DNA of 64,000 nucleotides from an uncultured Ruegeria sp. (GTDB lineage Bacteria > Pseudomonadota > Alphaproteobacteria > Rhodobacterales > Rhodobacteraceae): contig NZ_CANMFF010000016.1 of NCBI RefSeq assembly GCF_947497005.1, forward strand, positions 47,686 through 111,685, read 5' to 3'. Shown here in pieces: positions 37,307 through 46,917 of this stretch. The notes below the pieces were generated by a model, which saw only the letters and a list, made by a program, of their open reading frames with translations, was not told the origin of the DNA and did no database searches. The translations under genes were made by a program, and so were the position numbers. Position 1 is the first letter of the stretch; each line of letters begins with the position of its first letter.

Positions 37307-39235
37307 ATGCGCGTTTTCACCGTCCTCGGGCCCAGCCAATCGGGCAAATCTACCCTGGTCGAGGCTATCAGCCGCCTCGACGGGCGCCCCACCAAATTCG
37401 ATGTTTCCGGAACCGTGCAATTGCACGGTTTTTCTTACCTGAACGAACCCTGGTGCGCGATCGACGTTGATGGGGGCGGCGATGCGCTGGCCTATGTCGG
37501 GCCTGCGATGGCCATTTCGGACGCTGCAGTGGTGGTCGTGCCACCCGACCCCAATGCTGCCGTTTTGTGCGCGCCATACCTGCGACTGGTAGAAGAGGCC
37601 GGCATCCCCTGCTTTCTGTTCATCAACCGGATGGACAACCCAAACGGTCGCATTCGGGACATCATCGCAGCGCTGCAAACATATTGCACCCATCACATCG
37701 CTTTGCGTCAGGTGCCAATCCGCGACGGCGAGGCAATCGTAGGCGCGGTCGATCTGATCTCGGAACGGGCATGGAAGTATCAAGAAGGCCAACCCTCGGC
37801 CCTGATCGAACTGCCTAAATCCGTCGAGGACCGCGAACAGGAAGCCCGAACCGAGCTGCTCGAAACATTGTCCGATTTCGATGACAACCTGTTGGAACAG
37901 CTGATTGAAGACAAGCGGCCTCCCAGTGACGAAGTTTATGATCTGGCCGCACAGGTCTTGCAGAACCACCAGTTGATCCCCGCCTGCCTGGGTGCCGCGA
38001 GCCACGGAAACGGGCTGACGCGTCTGATGAAAGCGCTGCGCCACGAGGCACCCGCGTTTGATATCGCTGCCGGTCGAGACGAGGCCGCAGACAGTGCCCG
38101 CGCAATCGCCGGCTTTGCGGATGTCAAAAAACACATCGGAAAGATCGTCGTTCTGCGTGGCCTCGGGGATGGCGTACAAGCCCATGAGGCCTTGGGCGGT
38201 GAAACCGTCGGCAACCTGACTACGCTGGATGCCAAGACCCAAATTGCCTCCTTGGACGCCGGACAGATTGGTCTTGCGGTCAAGTCCGACCATCTTAACC
38301 CGGGCTACATTTATGACAGCAATTCAGCGACAGAGCTTCCCGAATGGGCGGCCTCGCATCCGGTCGCACATCGGCAGATCGTCTCACCAGCGCATGAGCG
38401 TGACGATGTACGCCTGTCCAACGCCGTGAGCCGTCTGGCCGAGATCGATCCCGGTCTGCACTTGCAACAGGATGAACTGAGCGGCCATTTGATCCTTGGA
38501 TCACAGGGCCCACAACACATGCGCCGCGTGACCGCCAAGCTGGCCGAGGATTTTGGAATCGAGATTGAAGCGGACCACGTCGAAACCGCCTATCGCGAAA
38601 CCATCCGAACGCCTATCGAACATCGCCACCGCCATCGCAAACAATCCGGCGGGGCTGGGCAGTTCGCGGATGTGGTGATCTCGGTCGCGCCACTGCCCCG
38701 AGGTTCGGGGTTCCAGTTTGAAGAGGTCGTTAAAGGCGGTGCGGTGCCCAAGAACTATATCCCGTCGGTGGAACACGGTGCCAAGGACGCGCTTGAACAA
38801 GGCCCCGAGGGCTTTCCTGTCGTCGATGTAAAAGTGACCCTGAGCGACGGCAAACACCACAACGTGGACAGTTCGGATTATGCCTTCCGCACCGCAGGCA
38901 AGAACGCCGTGCGTGATGCGCTGCCTCAGGCCAAGCCGGTGGTTCTGCAACCGATCCTGAGCGCTGAAATTCACCTGCCTTCCGATTTTGTGGGCGATCT
39001 CGTGCCAACAATCAGTTCTCTGCAGGGACAGGTTCTGGGATTTGAAGGCAACCCAAACGCATCAGGTTGGGAGATATTCAACGCTCAGATTCCCGCCGTT
39101 TCCGAGGATGAGTTGCATCGCACTCTCGCCAGTGCCACGCGCGGAACCGGGTGGGTTAAGCTCAGCTTTGATCACTATGAAGAACTGCGCGGACCGGTGC
39201 CGAATGCGGCGGCCAAGGAAAAGGCAAACGCTTGA
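37307..39235 (+). CDS. EF-G paralogue with degenerate GTPase domain
   Basis: A 642-residue relative of EF-G, about 60 residues shorter than FusA at 3736-5853. Domains III to V are well preserved (RHRHRKQSGGAGQFADV, GGAVPKNYIPSVEHG, DSSDYAFRTAGKNA). In the G domain a P-loop remains (GPSQSGKST, 8-16) but the switch I RGIT block is gone, DTPGH has become DVDGGGD (no catalytic His) and NKMD has become NRMD. GTP hydrolysis is therefore doubtful. A GAGGGA ribosome-binding site precedes the ATG. It may be a specialised ribosome factor; the role is unknown. Confidence 0.85.
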   Translation: MRVFTVLGPSQSGKSTLVEAISRLDGRPTKFDVSGTVQLHGFSYLNEPWCAIDVDGGGDALAYVGPAMAISDAAVVVVPPDPNAAVLCAPYLRLVEEAGIPCFLFINRMDNPNGRIRDIIAALQTYCTHHIALRQVPIRDGEAIVGAVDLISERAWKYQEGQPSALIELPKSVEDREQEARTELLETLSDFDDNLLEQLIEDKRPPSDEVYDLAAQVLQNHQLIPACLGAASHGNGLTRLMKALRHEAPAFDIAAGRDEAADSARAIAGFADVKKHIGKIVVLRGLGDGVQAHEALGGETVGNLTTLDAKTQIASLDAGQIGLAVKSDHLNPGYIYDSNSATELPEWAASHPVAHRQIVSPAHERDDVRLSNAVSRLAEIDPGLHLQQDELSGHLILGSQGPQHMRRVTAKLAEDFGIEIEADHVETAYRETIRTPIEHRHRHRKQSGGAGQFADVVISVAPLPRGSGFQFEEVVKGGAVPKNYIPSVEHGAKDALEQGPEGFPVVDVKVTLSDGKHHNVDSSDYAFRTAGKNAVRDALPQAKPVVLQPILSAEIHLPSDFVGDLVPTISSLQGQVLGFEGNPNASGWEIFNAQIPAVSEDELHRTLASATRGTGWVKLSFDHYEELRGPVPNAAAKEKANA

Positions 39236-39259
39236 CCAACTGAAAAAGGCGGGCTGGCC

Positions 39260-40849
39260 TCAGCCCGCCGCAGCAATCAGTTCGCGGGTATAGTCGGTTT
39301 GAGCGTTTTCGAACAAATCCTCAGCCGTGCCCATTTCAACCACATCCCCATTTCGCATGACGATGACGTTATGCGACATCGCCCGCACAACTTTCAGGTC
39401 ATGGCTGATGAACAGATACGCCAGCCCGTATTTCTTTTGCAAATCGCGCAGCAGATCGACGATCTGAACCTGAACCGTCATGTCCAGCGCGCTGGTCGGC
39501 TCGTCCAGAACCAGCAGCTTGGGCCGCAGAACCATTGCCCGCGCAATGGCGATGCGCTGGCGTTGCCCGCCTGAGAATTCATGCGGATACCGGTCCATCG
39601 CCGCAGGATCCAGTCCCACTTCGGTCATTACATCTGCAACCAGCTCGCGCGGGGCGCGGTGAGGGTCAATGTTGTGAATCGCCAGACCTTCGGCGATAAT
39701 CTGCTGACAGGTCATGCGTGGGCTGAGGCTGCCGAAAGGGTCCTGAAACACGATCTGCATATCCTTACGCAGCCTGCGCAGCTCTCGTGTGGACCATTTT
39801 CGCACATCCTGATCGCGGAAAGTGATGCCGCCTTCGGATGCGATCAACCGCATGATCGCCAGAGCCAGCGTGGTCTTGCCCGACCCGCTTTCGCCCACAA
39901 TCCCCAGAGTCTCACCCGCCCGTACGCTCAGCGTGGCATCGTTCACCGCTTTCACATGCCCAACCGTGCGTTTCAGAAACCCGCGCTGGATTGGGAACCA
40001 GATCTTCAAATGATCGGTACGCGCGACTTCTTCTGCGTTTGGTGCAACGGGCTCGGGCTGACCCGAAGGTTCTGCGGCCAGGAGTTTGCGGGTGTATGGA
40101 TGCTGAGGATTGTCGAAGATTTCCTGCGTCTCTCCGGTTTCGACAATCTCTCCGTCTTTCATCACACAAACCCGATCGGCGATCCGGCGCACGATGCCCA
40201 GATCATGGGTGATGAACAGCATCCCCATGTTTTCGGATTTCTGCAGTTCGGCCAGCAACTCGAGGATTTGTGCTTGAATGGTCACGTCCAATGCGGTCGT
40301 CGGCTCATCCGCGATCAGAATGTCCGGCTTGTTGGCCAGCGCCATGGCGATCATAATCCGCTGACGCTGTCCACCCGACAATTGGTGCGGGTAACTGTCC
40401 AGCCGTTCCTCGGGGTCACGGATACCGACCTTGTTCAACAGTTCGAGAATCCGCTCGCGCGCTACATGACCGGTAACCCCCTGATGCAGGGCCAGAGATT
40501 CAGCCATCTGTTTCTGGATCGTGTGCAACGGGTTCAATGAGGTCATCGGTTCCTGAAAGATAAAGCTGATGTCATTGCCGCGCACATCCATCAGATGCTG
40601 CTCGGAGGCGCCGATCATCTCTTGCCCGTCATAGGTTACCGAGCCTTCGACCAGTGCACTGTCGCCCAGCAGCGAAACAGTCGACAGCGCCGTGACGGAT
40701 TTGCCCGATCCGGACTCGCCCACCAAGGCAACTGTCTCGCCCCGGTCAACGGTAAAGGATACGCCGTTGACTGCCGCGCTGATTTGCCCATCCTGACGAA
40801 AGGATACGCTCAAATTCCGCACGTTCAGCAAGCAAGTTTCGCTGTTCAT
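39260..40849 (-). CDS. yejF: Peptide ABC transporter ATP-binding protein, two-ATPase fusion (YejF)
   Basis: Cytosolic ATPase of an oligopeptide/microcin-C type importer. The 529-residue protein contains two complete ABC cassettes: Walker A GESGSGKS (near 41-48) and GESGSGKT (near 320), signatures LSGGQRQR and FSGGQRQR, Walker B LIADEPT and LVLDEPT. Each cassette has the extended oligopeptide-type C-terminus. It ends the yej operon and overlaps the preceding small membrane gene by 4 bp. Confidence 0.94.
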   Translation of the reverse strand: MNSETCLLNVRNLSVSFRQDGQISAAVNGVSFTVDRGETVALVGESGSGKSVTALSTVSLLGDSALVEGSVTYDGQEMIGASEQHLMDVRGNDISFIFQEPMTSLNPLHTIQKQMAESLALHQGVTGHVARERILELLNKVGIRDPEERLDSYPHQLSGGQRQRIMIAMALANKPDILIADEPTTALDVTIQAQILELLAELQKSENMGMLFITHDLGIVRRIADRVCVMKDGEIVETGETQEIFDNPQHPYTRKLLAAEPSGQPEPVAPNAEEVARTDHLKIWFPIQRGFLKRTVGHVKAVNDATLSVRAGETLGIVGESGSGKTTLALAIMRLIASEGGITFRDQDVRKWSTRELRRLRKDMQIVFQDPFGSLSPRMTCQQIIAEGLAIHNIDPHRAPRELVADVMTEVGLDPAAMDRYPHEFSGGQRQRIAIARAMVLRPKLLVLDEPTSALDMTVQVQIVDLLRDLQKKYGLAYLFISHDLKVVRAMSHNVIVMRNGDVVEMGTAEDLFENAQTDYTRELIAAAG

Positions 40850-41163
40850 ACGCTAATCCCTTCCAGAGCCGCTGACATAAAGCCAACCCAAACCGCACTG
40901 ATCAGCGCCGTTACCTGTAATAAGGTTGGGGAAGATCGCTTCTTTGCGTACCTAGCGGCGCTGGCAAGCAGCGAAAACGCTCCCGGACCAAACAGAACAA
41001 AGAAAATGAGCCCAAACACTTCGAACCGAAAGGCCCCATGCGGATGGGAACGCACCGGATCCCAGCCAATCCATGCCAGCATGCAGGCGATATTAATCAG
41101 GGCTGCTGCTGTCGCATTTTGGATCACGCGGGCGATCACGCTGGTAGTTGTGTCCAAAGTCAT
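40846..41163 (-). CDS. Small membrane protein inside the yej operon
   Basis: Unrecognised 105-residue protein. Three hydrophobic segments (about residues 17-32, 46-68 and 83-101) with KK/R residues between suggest an inner-membrane protein; it contains SHPHGAFRFEVFGLIFFVLF. It overlaps yejE by 4 bp upstream and yejF by 4 bp downstream, so it is built into the operon's translation. Standard yejABEF operons lack such a gene. It could be a transporter accessory subunit. Confidence 0.75.
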   Translation of the reverse strand: MTLDTTTSVIARVIQNATAAALINIACMLAWIGWDPVRSHPHGAFRFEVFGLIFFVLFGPGAFSLLASAARYAKKRSSPTLLQVTALISAVWVGFMSAALEGISV

Positions 41164-42266
41164 GAGAACGTCTTTCTCGGATCGAACGCATCCCGCACGC
41201 CTTCAAAAATGAAGACCAGCAGAGACAGCATGATGGCAAAGGTGAAGAAGGCGGTGAAGGCCAGCCACGGGGCCTGCAAGTTCTGTTTGGCCTGCAAGGT
41301 CAGTTCCCCCAGCGATGGGGCCGAGGATGGCAGACCAAAGCCCAAGTAATCCAGCGAGGCCAGACCGCCGATGGTGCCGGTGACGATGAACGGCATGAAA
41401 GTCAGCGTGGCAACCATTGCATTGGGCAGCATGTGGCGGAACATGATCGTCATGTTACCCACGCCCAGCGCCCGAGCAGCGCGCACATATTCAAGGTTTC
41501 GGGCCCTTAGAAATTCGGCACGCACCACGCCCACCAGCCCCGTCCAACTGAACAGGATCATCAACGCGACCAGCAGCCAGAAACTTCGTCCAAGCACAGC
41601 AAACATGATGATAATGACGTAAAGCGATGGTGTCGCTGACCAGATCTCGATGATCCGCTGAAAAACAAGATCCAGCCATCCGCCAAAGAAACCCTGAACG
41701 GCTCCGGCGAAAATGCCGATCAGGCTTGCTGCACCGGTCACCAGTAGCGTGAACAGGATCGAGAGGCGAAAGCCGTAAATCACCCGGGCCAGTACATCAC
41801 GCTTGGTGTCATCGGTGCCCAGAAGGTTCTGCCCATTGGGCGGCAAAGGCGCCGCCCCCGGCCTGTCCACTGAAGTGTTGAATGAATACGGAATCAACGG
41901 CCAGAGCGCCCAGCCTTTCTCGAACCCTTCAGCCTGGAATGTGCCAGCATCAATTTGTTCGATTATCCCTTCGGGATCGTCGAAACATTCCTCCAATCCA
42001 CCGCTGTCGATCAGGCACTGAACCTCGGGGTCGCGATAAATCGCTTCGGTTTGAAAATCTCCGCCAAAGTCGGTCTCCGCATAGAAGTTGAAGACCGGTG
42101 TAAAGTACTCACCGCGAAATTTGACCAGGATGGGTTTGTCATTGGCAATGAACTCGGCAAAAAGCGAAAGGCCGAACAGCACCGAAAAAATGATCAAGGA
42201 CCAGAAGGCGCGCCTGTTGCGGCAGAAATTGTTCCAGCGTCGCTGGTTCAAAGGGGACAATGCCAT
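41160..42266 (-). CDS. yejE: Peptide ABC transporter permease YejE
   Basis: Inner-membrane permease of 368 residues. It has one N-terminal helix (SLIIFSVLFGLSLFAEFIA), a long periplasmic loop typical of YejE (about residues 40-145, with ILVKFRGEYFTPVFNFYAET), then the conserved DppC/OppC-type core with NLLGTDDTKRDVLARVIYG and the EAA-type loop RARNLEYVRAARALGVGN. It directly abuts yejB (stop and start adjacent) and overlaps the small membrane gene. Confidence 0.94.
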   Translation of the reverse strand: MALSPLNQRRWNNFCRNRRAFWSLIIFSVLFGLSLFAEFIANDKPILVKFRGEYFTPVFNFYAETDFGGDFQTEAIYRDPEVQCLIDSGGLEECFDDPEGIIEQIDAGTFQAEGFEKGWALWPLIPYSFNTSVDRPGAAPLPPNGQNLLGTDDTKRDVLARVIYGFRLSILFTLLVTGAASLIGIFAGAVQGFFGGWLDLVFQRIIEIWSATPSLYVIIIMFAVLGRSFWLLVALMILFSWTGLVGVVRAEFLRARNLEYVRAARALGVGNMTIMFRHMLPNAMVATLTFMPFIVTGTIGGLASLDYLGFGLPSSAPSLGELTLQAKQNLQAPWLAFTAFFTFAIMLSLLVFIFEGVRDAFDPRKTFS

Positions 42267-43364
42267 TTACCCCTCCCGCTTTTCGAAATCGATGCGTGGG
42301 TCAACCAGCACGTACATCAGATCGCTGATGATGCCCACGACCAGCCCCATCAGACCAAAGATGAACAAGGTTCCGAAGATGACCGGATAGTCCCGCGCCA
42401 CAGCGGCCTCGAAGCCCAGACGGCCCAACCCGTCCAGCGAGAAGATCGTCTCGATAATGATCGAGCCGCCAAAGAACACACCGATGAACACAGCAGGAAA
42501 GCCTGCAATGACGATCAGCATCGCATTTCGGAAAACATGCCCGTAAAGCACCTTGCTTTCGCTCAAACCCTTGGCACGGGCGGTCATTACGTATTGCTTT
42601 TTGATCTCATCCAAAAACGAGTTCTTGGTCAGCAGGGTCAGTGTGGCAAAGGCCGAGATGGTCAAAGCGATGATCGGCAGCGCAATGTGCCAGAAATAGT
42701 CAGCGATTTTGCCAAGCAAGCTGAGGCTGTCCCAATTGTCCGAGGTCAGACCTCGCAAAGGGAAAATCTGCCAGTATGAGCCGCCAGCAAACAACACCAG
42801 CAGCAAAATGGCGAAGAGGAAGCCGGGGATTGCATAGGCCACAATGATCGCCCCGCTGGTCCAGGTATCGAACCGCGATCCATCCTTGATCGCTTTACGA
42901 ATGCCCAGCGGGATAGAAACCAGATAGGCAATCAAAGTCGACCACAGGCCCAGGGAAATCGATACCGGCATTTTCTCGAGCACAAGGTCAATGACGCTGA
43001 TCGAGCGAAAATAACTCTCGCCGAAATCAAGCGTCAGATAGTTGCCCATCATGTTCAGGAACCGTTCCAGCGGCGGCTTGTCGAACCCGAATTCCTTTTC
43101 CAGTTCGGCAATAAATTCGGGCGGAAGACCCCTAGCACCGACATACTTGTCGTCAAATACGCCGCCCACCGGCTCTGCACCTGCTCCGGTATCACCACCT
43201 CCGCCAGCAAACCCGGCAAAAACGTCGCCCTGACCCTCGATCTGCGCGATGATCTGCTCGACTGGTCCACCGGGCACGAATTGTACCAGCGTGAAGTTGA
43301 CGATCATAATGCCCAGAAGGGTCGGAATGATCAGCAACAAGCGTCTTAGAATATAGGCGCCCAT
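42267..43364 (-). CDS. yejB: Peptide ABC transporter permease YejB
   Basis: Inner-membrane permease of 365 residues of the DppB/OppB type: MGAYILRRLLLIIPTLLGIM at the N-terminus, a YejB-type periplasmic insertion (about residues 30-95), then six-helix core with the EAA-type segment YVMTARAKGLSESKVLYGHV. One base separates its ATG from the yejA stop. Works with YejE as a heterodimeric channel. Confidence 0.94.
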   Translation of the reverse strand: MGAYILRRLLLIIPTLLGIMIVNFTLVQFVPGGPVEQIIAQIEGQGDVFAGFAGGGGDTGAGAEPVGGVFDDKYVGARGLPPEFIAELEKEFGFDKPPLERFLNMMGNYLTLDFGESYFRSISVIDLVLEKMPVSISLGLWSTLIAYLVSIPLGIRKAIKDGSRFDTWTSGAIIVAYAIPGFLFAILLLVLFAGGSYWQIFPLRGLTSDNWDSLSLLGKIADYFWHIALPIIALTISAFATLTLLTKNSFLDEIKKQYVMTARAKGLSESKVLYGHVFRNAMLIVIAGFPAVFIGVFFGGSIIIETIFSLDGLGRLGFEAAVARDYPVIFGTLFIFGLMGLVVGIISDLMYVLVDPRIDFEKREG

Positions 43365-43365
43365 G

Positions 43366-45303
43366 TTATCGCAGTGCGCCTTTTGCTTTCAAAGCGGCCT
43401 CTTTTTCCGGATTGATCCACCACAGATCGAGATGGCCCAGCGAATAGGGTGGCAGGTTTTCAGGGTATTCATACATATCGTAATACGCGGTCCAGTAGTC
43501 TGCGATGAACCCCACAGGGATAACGAAGAACTCATATCGCAACGCGCGATCCAGCGCCATCAATGCCGTATCCTGATCCACCTGGTTGTCAGTTTCAAAA
43601 GACGCCTCGATGATTGCGTCAACCAAGGGGCTGGCCAAACCAGCCGGGTTGAAAAGGCTAAAGGCGGCTTCTTCTGATCCGTACATCTGGCTCAGCCCGC
43701 CGCCGGTAGAAAGGAAAGATCCGTAGCGTGTAGAGTACACCATGTCGTAGTCCCGCTCGCGGCTACGCAGAGTGTATTGCGCCGGGTCAACCTTTTCCGC
43801 CGAAGCCTCCACCCCAATGGATTGCAGGTTCTGAACATAGGTTTCAATCATCGTCGCAGTCGATGTCGGCAGGTTTGAAGGATATGGGATGTTAACCTTC
43901 AGCGTCTGCCCTTCTGCGTTTCGACGCACATTGCCATCACCAACAGCCCAACCTGCCTCATCCAATAATTTTGACGCTTTACGCAAATTACGCCTGTCAT
44001 TCAGGCGGTCAGGTTTTGATTCGTGCGCCACAACCGCGGGCTCCGTCAGTACATTTTCGGGCACGACGTCGCCCAGCGCTTGCAGAAACGCCAGTTCATC
44101 ACCTTCTGGGAGACCTTGCGCCTCAAGCGGGGTCCCTTGTGTGAAAGAACTGCGCGGGGCGTTCAGACCGAACAACAAAGACTCGTTAGCCCACTCAAAA
44201 TTGAAGGCCAAGGCCAGTGCCTTGCGGACGTTTTTTTCCGCAAACTGCGGTTTTCCGAGGTTGAATACGAAACCTGACGGTGTTGGAGGGCTGCCGTCCA
44301 TGATCTCATCCTGAACAACCACACCCTCGTTCAACTTCGGGAAGTCGTACCCGGTCGCCCACAGTTTGGGGTCGCTTTCGATCCGAAGCGTGTACTCACC
44401 TGCCTTGAAGCCTTCGAACGCAGCGGTCTGATCCGCAAAATACTCGACACGGATCGTATCGAAATTATTGCGCCCCACATTGAAAGGCAGGTCTTTGCCC
44501 CAATAGTCATCGCGACGCTTGTATACGATCCGCCGGTTGATGTCGTAGCTGTCGAGCTTATAGGGGCCTGATCCAACAGCCACCTCCAGGCGTGGTTCAT
44601 CCAGACGACGGGACTCATCCGCCTCGAACCATGCTTTTGAGAAAACAGGTGTTGCGCCCACTGTTTCGATCAGGCTGCGACGTGTCACTTCGGGGTTGAA
44701 CGAGAATTTGACCGTATGATCATCCAGTGCTTCGGCCCCTGTCACCATGCGACCTACAGCTTGCGCATAAGAAGGCAGGCCCTGCTCGATGAATAGACGG
44801 TGGCTATAGACAACATCTTCCGCCGTTACCGGGCTGCCGTCCCAAAAGGTCGCCTCGGGTCGCAAATGGAAGATGACATAGTTGCGGCCTTCGTCATACT
44901 CGAGGCTTTCCGCCACTACACCATAATACTGCCCGACACTGTCATCCGCGCTTTCAAACAAGCGATCATATTGCAGTGTCGTCAATGCGCCAGCGCGCCC
45001 CTTGCGGGAATAGGGGTTGAGAGAATCAAACGTCCCGGAAGCCGCCAATGACAACTCGCCACCTTTGGGTGCATCGGGATTAACGTAGCTCAGATTCGGA
45101 TAATCCGCCGGGTAATCCAAATTCCCAAAGTATGAGTACCCATGGCTGCTGGTAACGCCTTCGTCCAATGCGTGGGCACCCTGCGGCGCAGCAATTACCA
45201 ATGCGGCGCACATACCCAATATGCCAGCCCATGGCCTTGCATTAAGATCACGTGTGGCAGGCAAAAGGGACATCATGTGGCTCATCCTCGGGGTCATGTT
45301 CAT
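43366..45303 (-). CDS. yejA: Periplasmic peptide-binding protein YejA
   Basis: Extracellular solute-binding protein family 5, 645 residues, feeding the YejBEF importer. A signal peptide ends near APQGAHA (about residue 46 from the first ATG); the long N-terminus has several ATG codons, and an internal one at 45276 with GAGG upstream is also possible. The mature protein begins LDEGVTSSHGYSYFGNLDYP, typical of YejA. First gene of the operon. Substrates of relatives include murein-derived and antimicrobial peptides. Confidence 0.92.
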   Translation of the reverse strand: MNMTPRMSHMMSLLPATRDLNARPWAGILGMCAALVIAAPQGAHALDEGVTSSHGYSYFGNLDYPADYPNLSYVNPDAPKGGELSLAASGTFDSLNPYSRKGRAGALTTLQYDRLFESADDSVGQYYGVVAESLEYDEGRNYVIFHLRPEATFWDGSPVTAEDVVYSHRLFIEQGLPSYAQAVGRMVTGAEALDDHTVKFSFNPEVTRRSLIETVGATPVFSKAWFEADESRRLDEPRLEVAVGSGPYKLDSYDINRRIVYKRRDDYWGKDLPFNVGRNNFDTIRVEYFADQTAAFEGFKAGEYTLRIESDPKLWATGYDFPKLNEGVVVQDEIMDGSPPTPSGFVFNLGKPQFAEKNVRKALALAFNFEWANESLLFGLNAPRSSFTQGTPLEAQGLPEGDELAFLQALGDVVPENVLTEPAVVAHESKPDRLNDRRNLRKASKLLDEAGWAVGDGNVRRNAEGQTLKVNIPYPSNLPTSTATMIETYVQNLQSIGVEASAEKVDPAQYTLRSRERDYDMVYSTRYGSFLSTGGGLSQMYGSEEAAFSLFNPAGLASPLVDAIIEASFETDNQVDQDTALMALDRALRYEFFVIPVGFIADYWTAYYDMYEYPENLPPYSLGHLDLWWINPEKEAALKAKGALR

Positions 45304-45391
45304 CTTTTATGTCGTAACCGCCAGCTAAAATGCCAGCACTGACAGATTCAAGTTTAGAGTGCGTGAGCGCTTTGTGAAGTTTCCTTCAGAC

Positions 45392-45422
45392 AAAAAAAGC
45401 CGCTGCTCACAGCAGCGGCTTT
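45392..45422 (-). terminator. Intrinsic terminator after cycM
   Basis: Perfect 12-bp stem AAAGCCGCTGCT / AGCAGCGGCTTT (45396-45407 and 45411-45422) with a 3-nt loop, followed on the minus strand by seven T residues in total (45392-45398). It lies 25 bp after the cycM stop codon. Confidence 0.88.
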
Positions 45423-45446
45423 CGAATTCTCTATTCTGTCAGGCAA

Positions 45447-45959
45447 TCAGTTGCCGATTGTCTGCAGATAAGCGATCAGGTCTGCGCGATCCTGCGGCTT
45501 TTTCAAACCGGCAAAGCTCATCGACGTGCCCGAAATATAGGCACTTGGGCGCTCAATGAACGCATCCAGCGCCTCAGGTGTCCAGTTGCCGCCATGCGCC
45601 TGCATGCTGGCCGAATACCCGGTGAAACCGTTGGCCGAGGCGACTGGGCGATCAACAACGCCGTACAGATAAGGGCCCGTGCCGTTCGCGCCGTCTTCCA
45701 GCTTGTGGCATGCGGTGCATTTGCGGAACACTTTCGCGCCCTTGTCGACGTCAGCGGCGGCCAGCATGTCTTCGAAGACCACTTCTTCGCCGTCGGCGCT
45801 TTCGCCCGAGCTCTCGGTTTCGATAATGTAGGCGGCCTCAGCCGAGCCATGGCCACCGGAAGAATAGAGGACGGTTGCCCCCCATTTGGCCAGAAGCAGC
45901 ACCAGGAAAGTGCCGAACAGGCCTGCGGCGGCCTTGGTAACTGTCATCGTGTCGAACAT
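45447..45959 (-). CDS. cycM: Membrane-anchored cytochrome c (CycM / c552 type)
   Basis: Electron carrier linking the bc1 complex to terminal oxidases. The chosen start (ATG from 45959, MFDTMTVTKAAAGLFGTFLV) gives 170 residues and matches the family N-terminus; an ATG at 45974 would add five residues. One uncleaved N-terminal helix (about 11-33) is followed by an acidic linker and a class I cytochrome c domain with CTACH and a distal Met in the SMSFAG segment. Single-gene transcript. Confidence 0.92.
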   Translation of the reverse strand: MFDTMTVTKAAAGLFGTFLVLLLAKWGATVLYSSGGHGSAEAAYIIETESSGESADGEEVVFEDMLAAADVDKGAKVFRKCTACHKLEDGANGTGPYLYGVVDRPVASANGFTGYSASMQAHGGNWTPEALDAFIERPSAYISGTSMSFAGLKKPQDRADLIAYLQTIGN

Positions 45960-46079
45960 TGATCGCGTGTCCATTTCAGCTGTCTGGGCAGGTGTCTAAG
46001 GCTTCCACTTGCGAGAGGCAAGGTATAGACACCGCGACGAAACGACCAAATCGCGAACTTGTTGCATGGAATCGACCAA

Positions 46080-46913
46080 ATGACCAATCGCATTGCCTTT
46101 CAGGGCGAACCCGGCGCCTATAGTCACGAGGCCTGTCGCAACGCGCGGCCCGATATGGAGGCCCTGCCCTGCCGCACATTCGAAGACGTGATCGAATCGG
46201 TCCGCTCGGGCGCGGCCGATCTTGCGATGCTTCCGGTCGAAAACACGACCTATGGTCGGGTAGCCGACATTCACCGTCTTATGCCCCACAGTGGTCTGCA
46301 TATCATCGACGAGGCTTTTGTGCGTGTGCACATCAACCTGCTGGGTGTGCCCGGTGCCAAACTGGGTGATATCACCGAGGCGCATTCGCATCTGGTGCTG
46401 CTACCGCAATGTTCCGGTTTTTTGAAAGAACATGGCATTCGCGGTCGCGTCAGTCCAGACAATGCCCGCGCCGCACGCGAAGTCGCAGAAGTAGGGGACT
46501 TGCATTCTGCCGCCCTGGCCAGTGAATTGGCGGGCGAAATCTATGACCTGAATGTCCTGGCCCGCCACATCGAGGACAATGACAACAACACGACCCGGTT
46601 TCTGATCATGTCGCGCGAAGCCAATGAATCGCGACGGGGCGATCATGGAATGATCACCAGCTTCGTGTTTCAGGTCCGCAACATCCCGGCGGCGCTTTAC
46701 AAAGCCATGGGGGGGTTTGCCACCAACGGAATCAACATGACCAAGCTGGAAAGCTATATGGTCGACGGGTCCTTCACCGCGACGCAGTTTTATGCGGATA
46801 TCGTCGGCCATCCCGAAGACCGCAACGTTCAGTTGGCCATGGACGAGCTCGAGCACTTCACGACCAACGTAGAAGTTCTCGGCGTCTATCCGGCAGCCCA
46901 ACCGCGCGGCTGA
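46080..46913 (+). CDS. pheA: Prephenate dehydratase
   Basis: Converts prephenate to phenylpyruvate for phenylalanine synthesis. The start at 46080 (MTNRIAFQGEPGAYSHEACR) gives 277 residues, mono-functional without a chorismate mutase domain. The catalytic domain has LPVENTTYGRVADIH and the key NTTRF motif; an ACT domain follows with ALYKAMGGFATNGINMTKLE, which in relatives binds phenylalanine for feedback control. Divergent from cycM. Confidence 0.95.
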   Translation: MTNRIAFQGEPGAYSHEACRNARPDMEALPCRTFEDVIESVRSGAADLAMLPVENTTYGRVADIHRLMPHSGLHIIDEAFVRVHINLLGVPGAKLGDITEAHSHLVLLPQCSGFLKEHGIRGRVSPDNARAAREVAEVGDLHSAALASELAGEIYDLNVLARHIEDNDNNTTRFLIMSREANESRRGDHGMITSFVFQVRNIPAALYKAMGGFATNGINMTKLESYMVDGSFTATQFYADIVGHPEDRNVQLAMDELEHFTTNVEVLGVYPAAQPRG

Positions 46914-46917
46914 CGCA

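Noticed and set aside
36809..38293. 494-codon minus-strand frame opposite hemN and the EF-G paralogue
   Set aside because: It spans two convincing plus-strand genes and the gap between them; translation lacks domain features.
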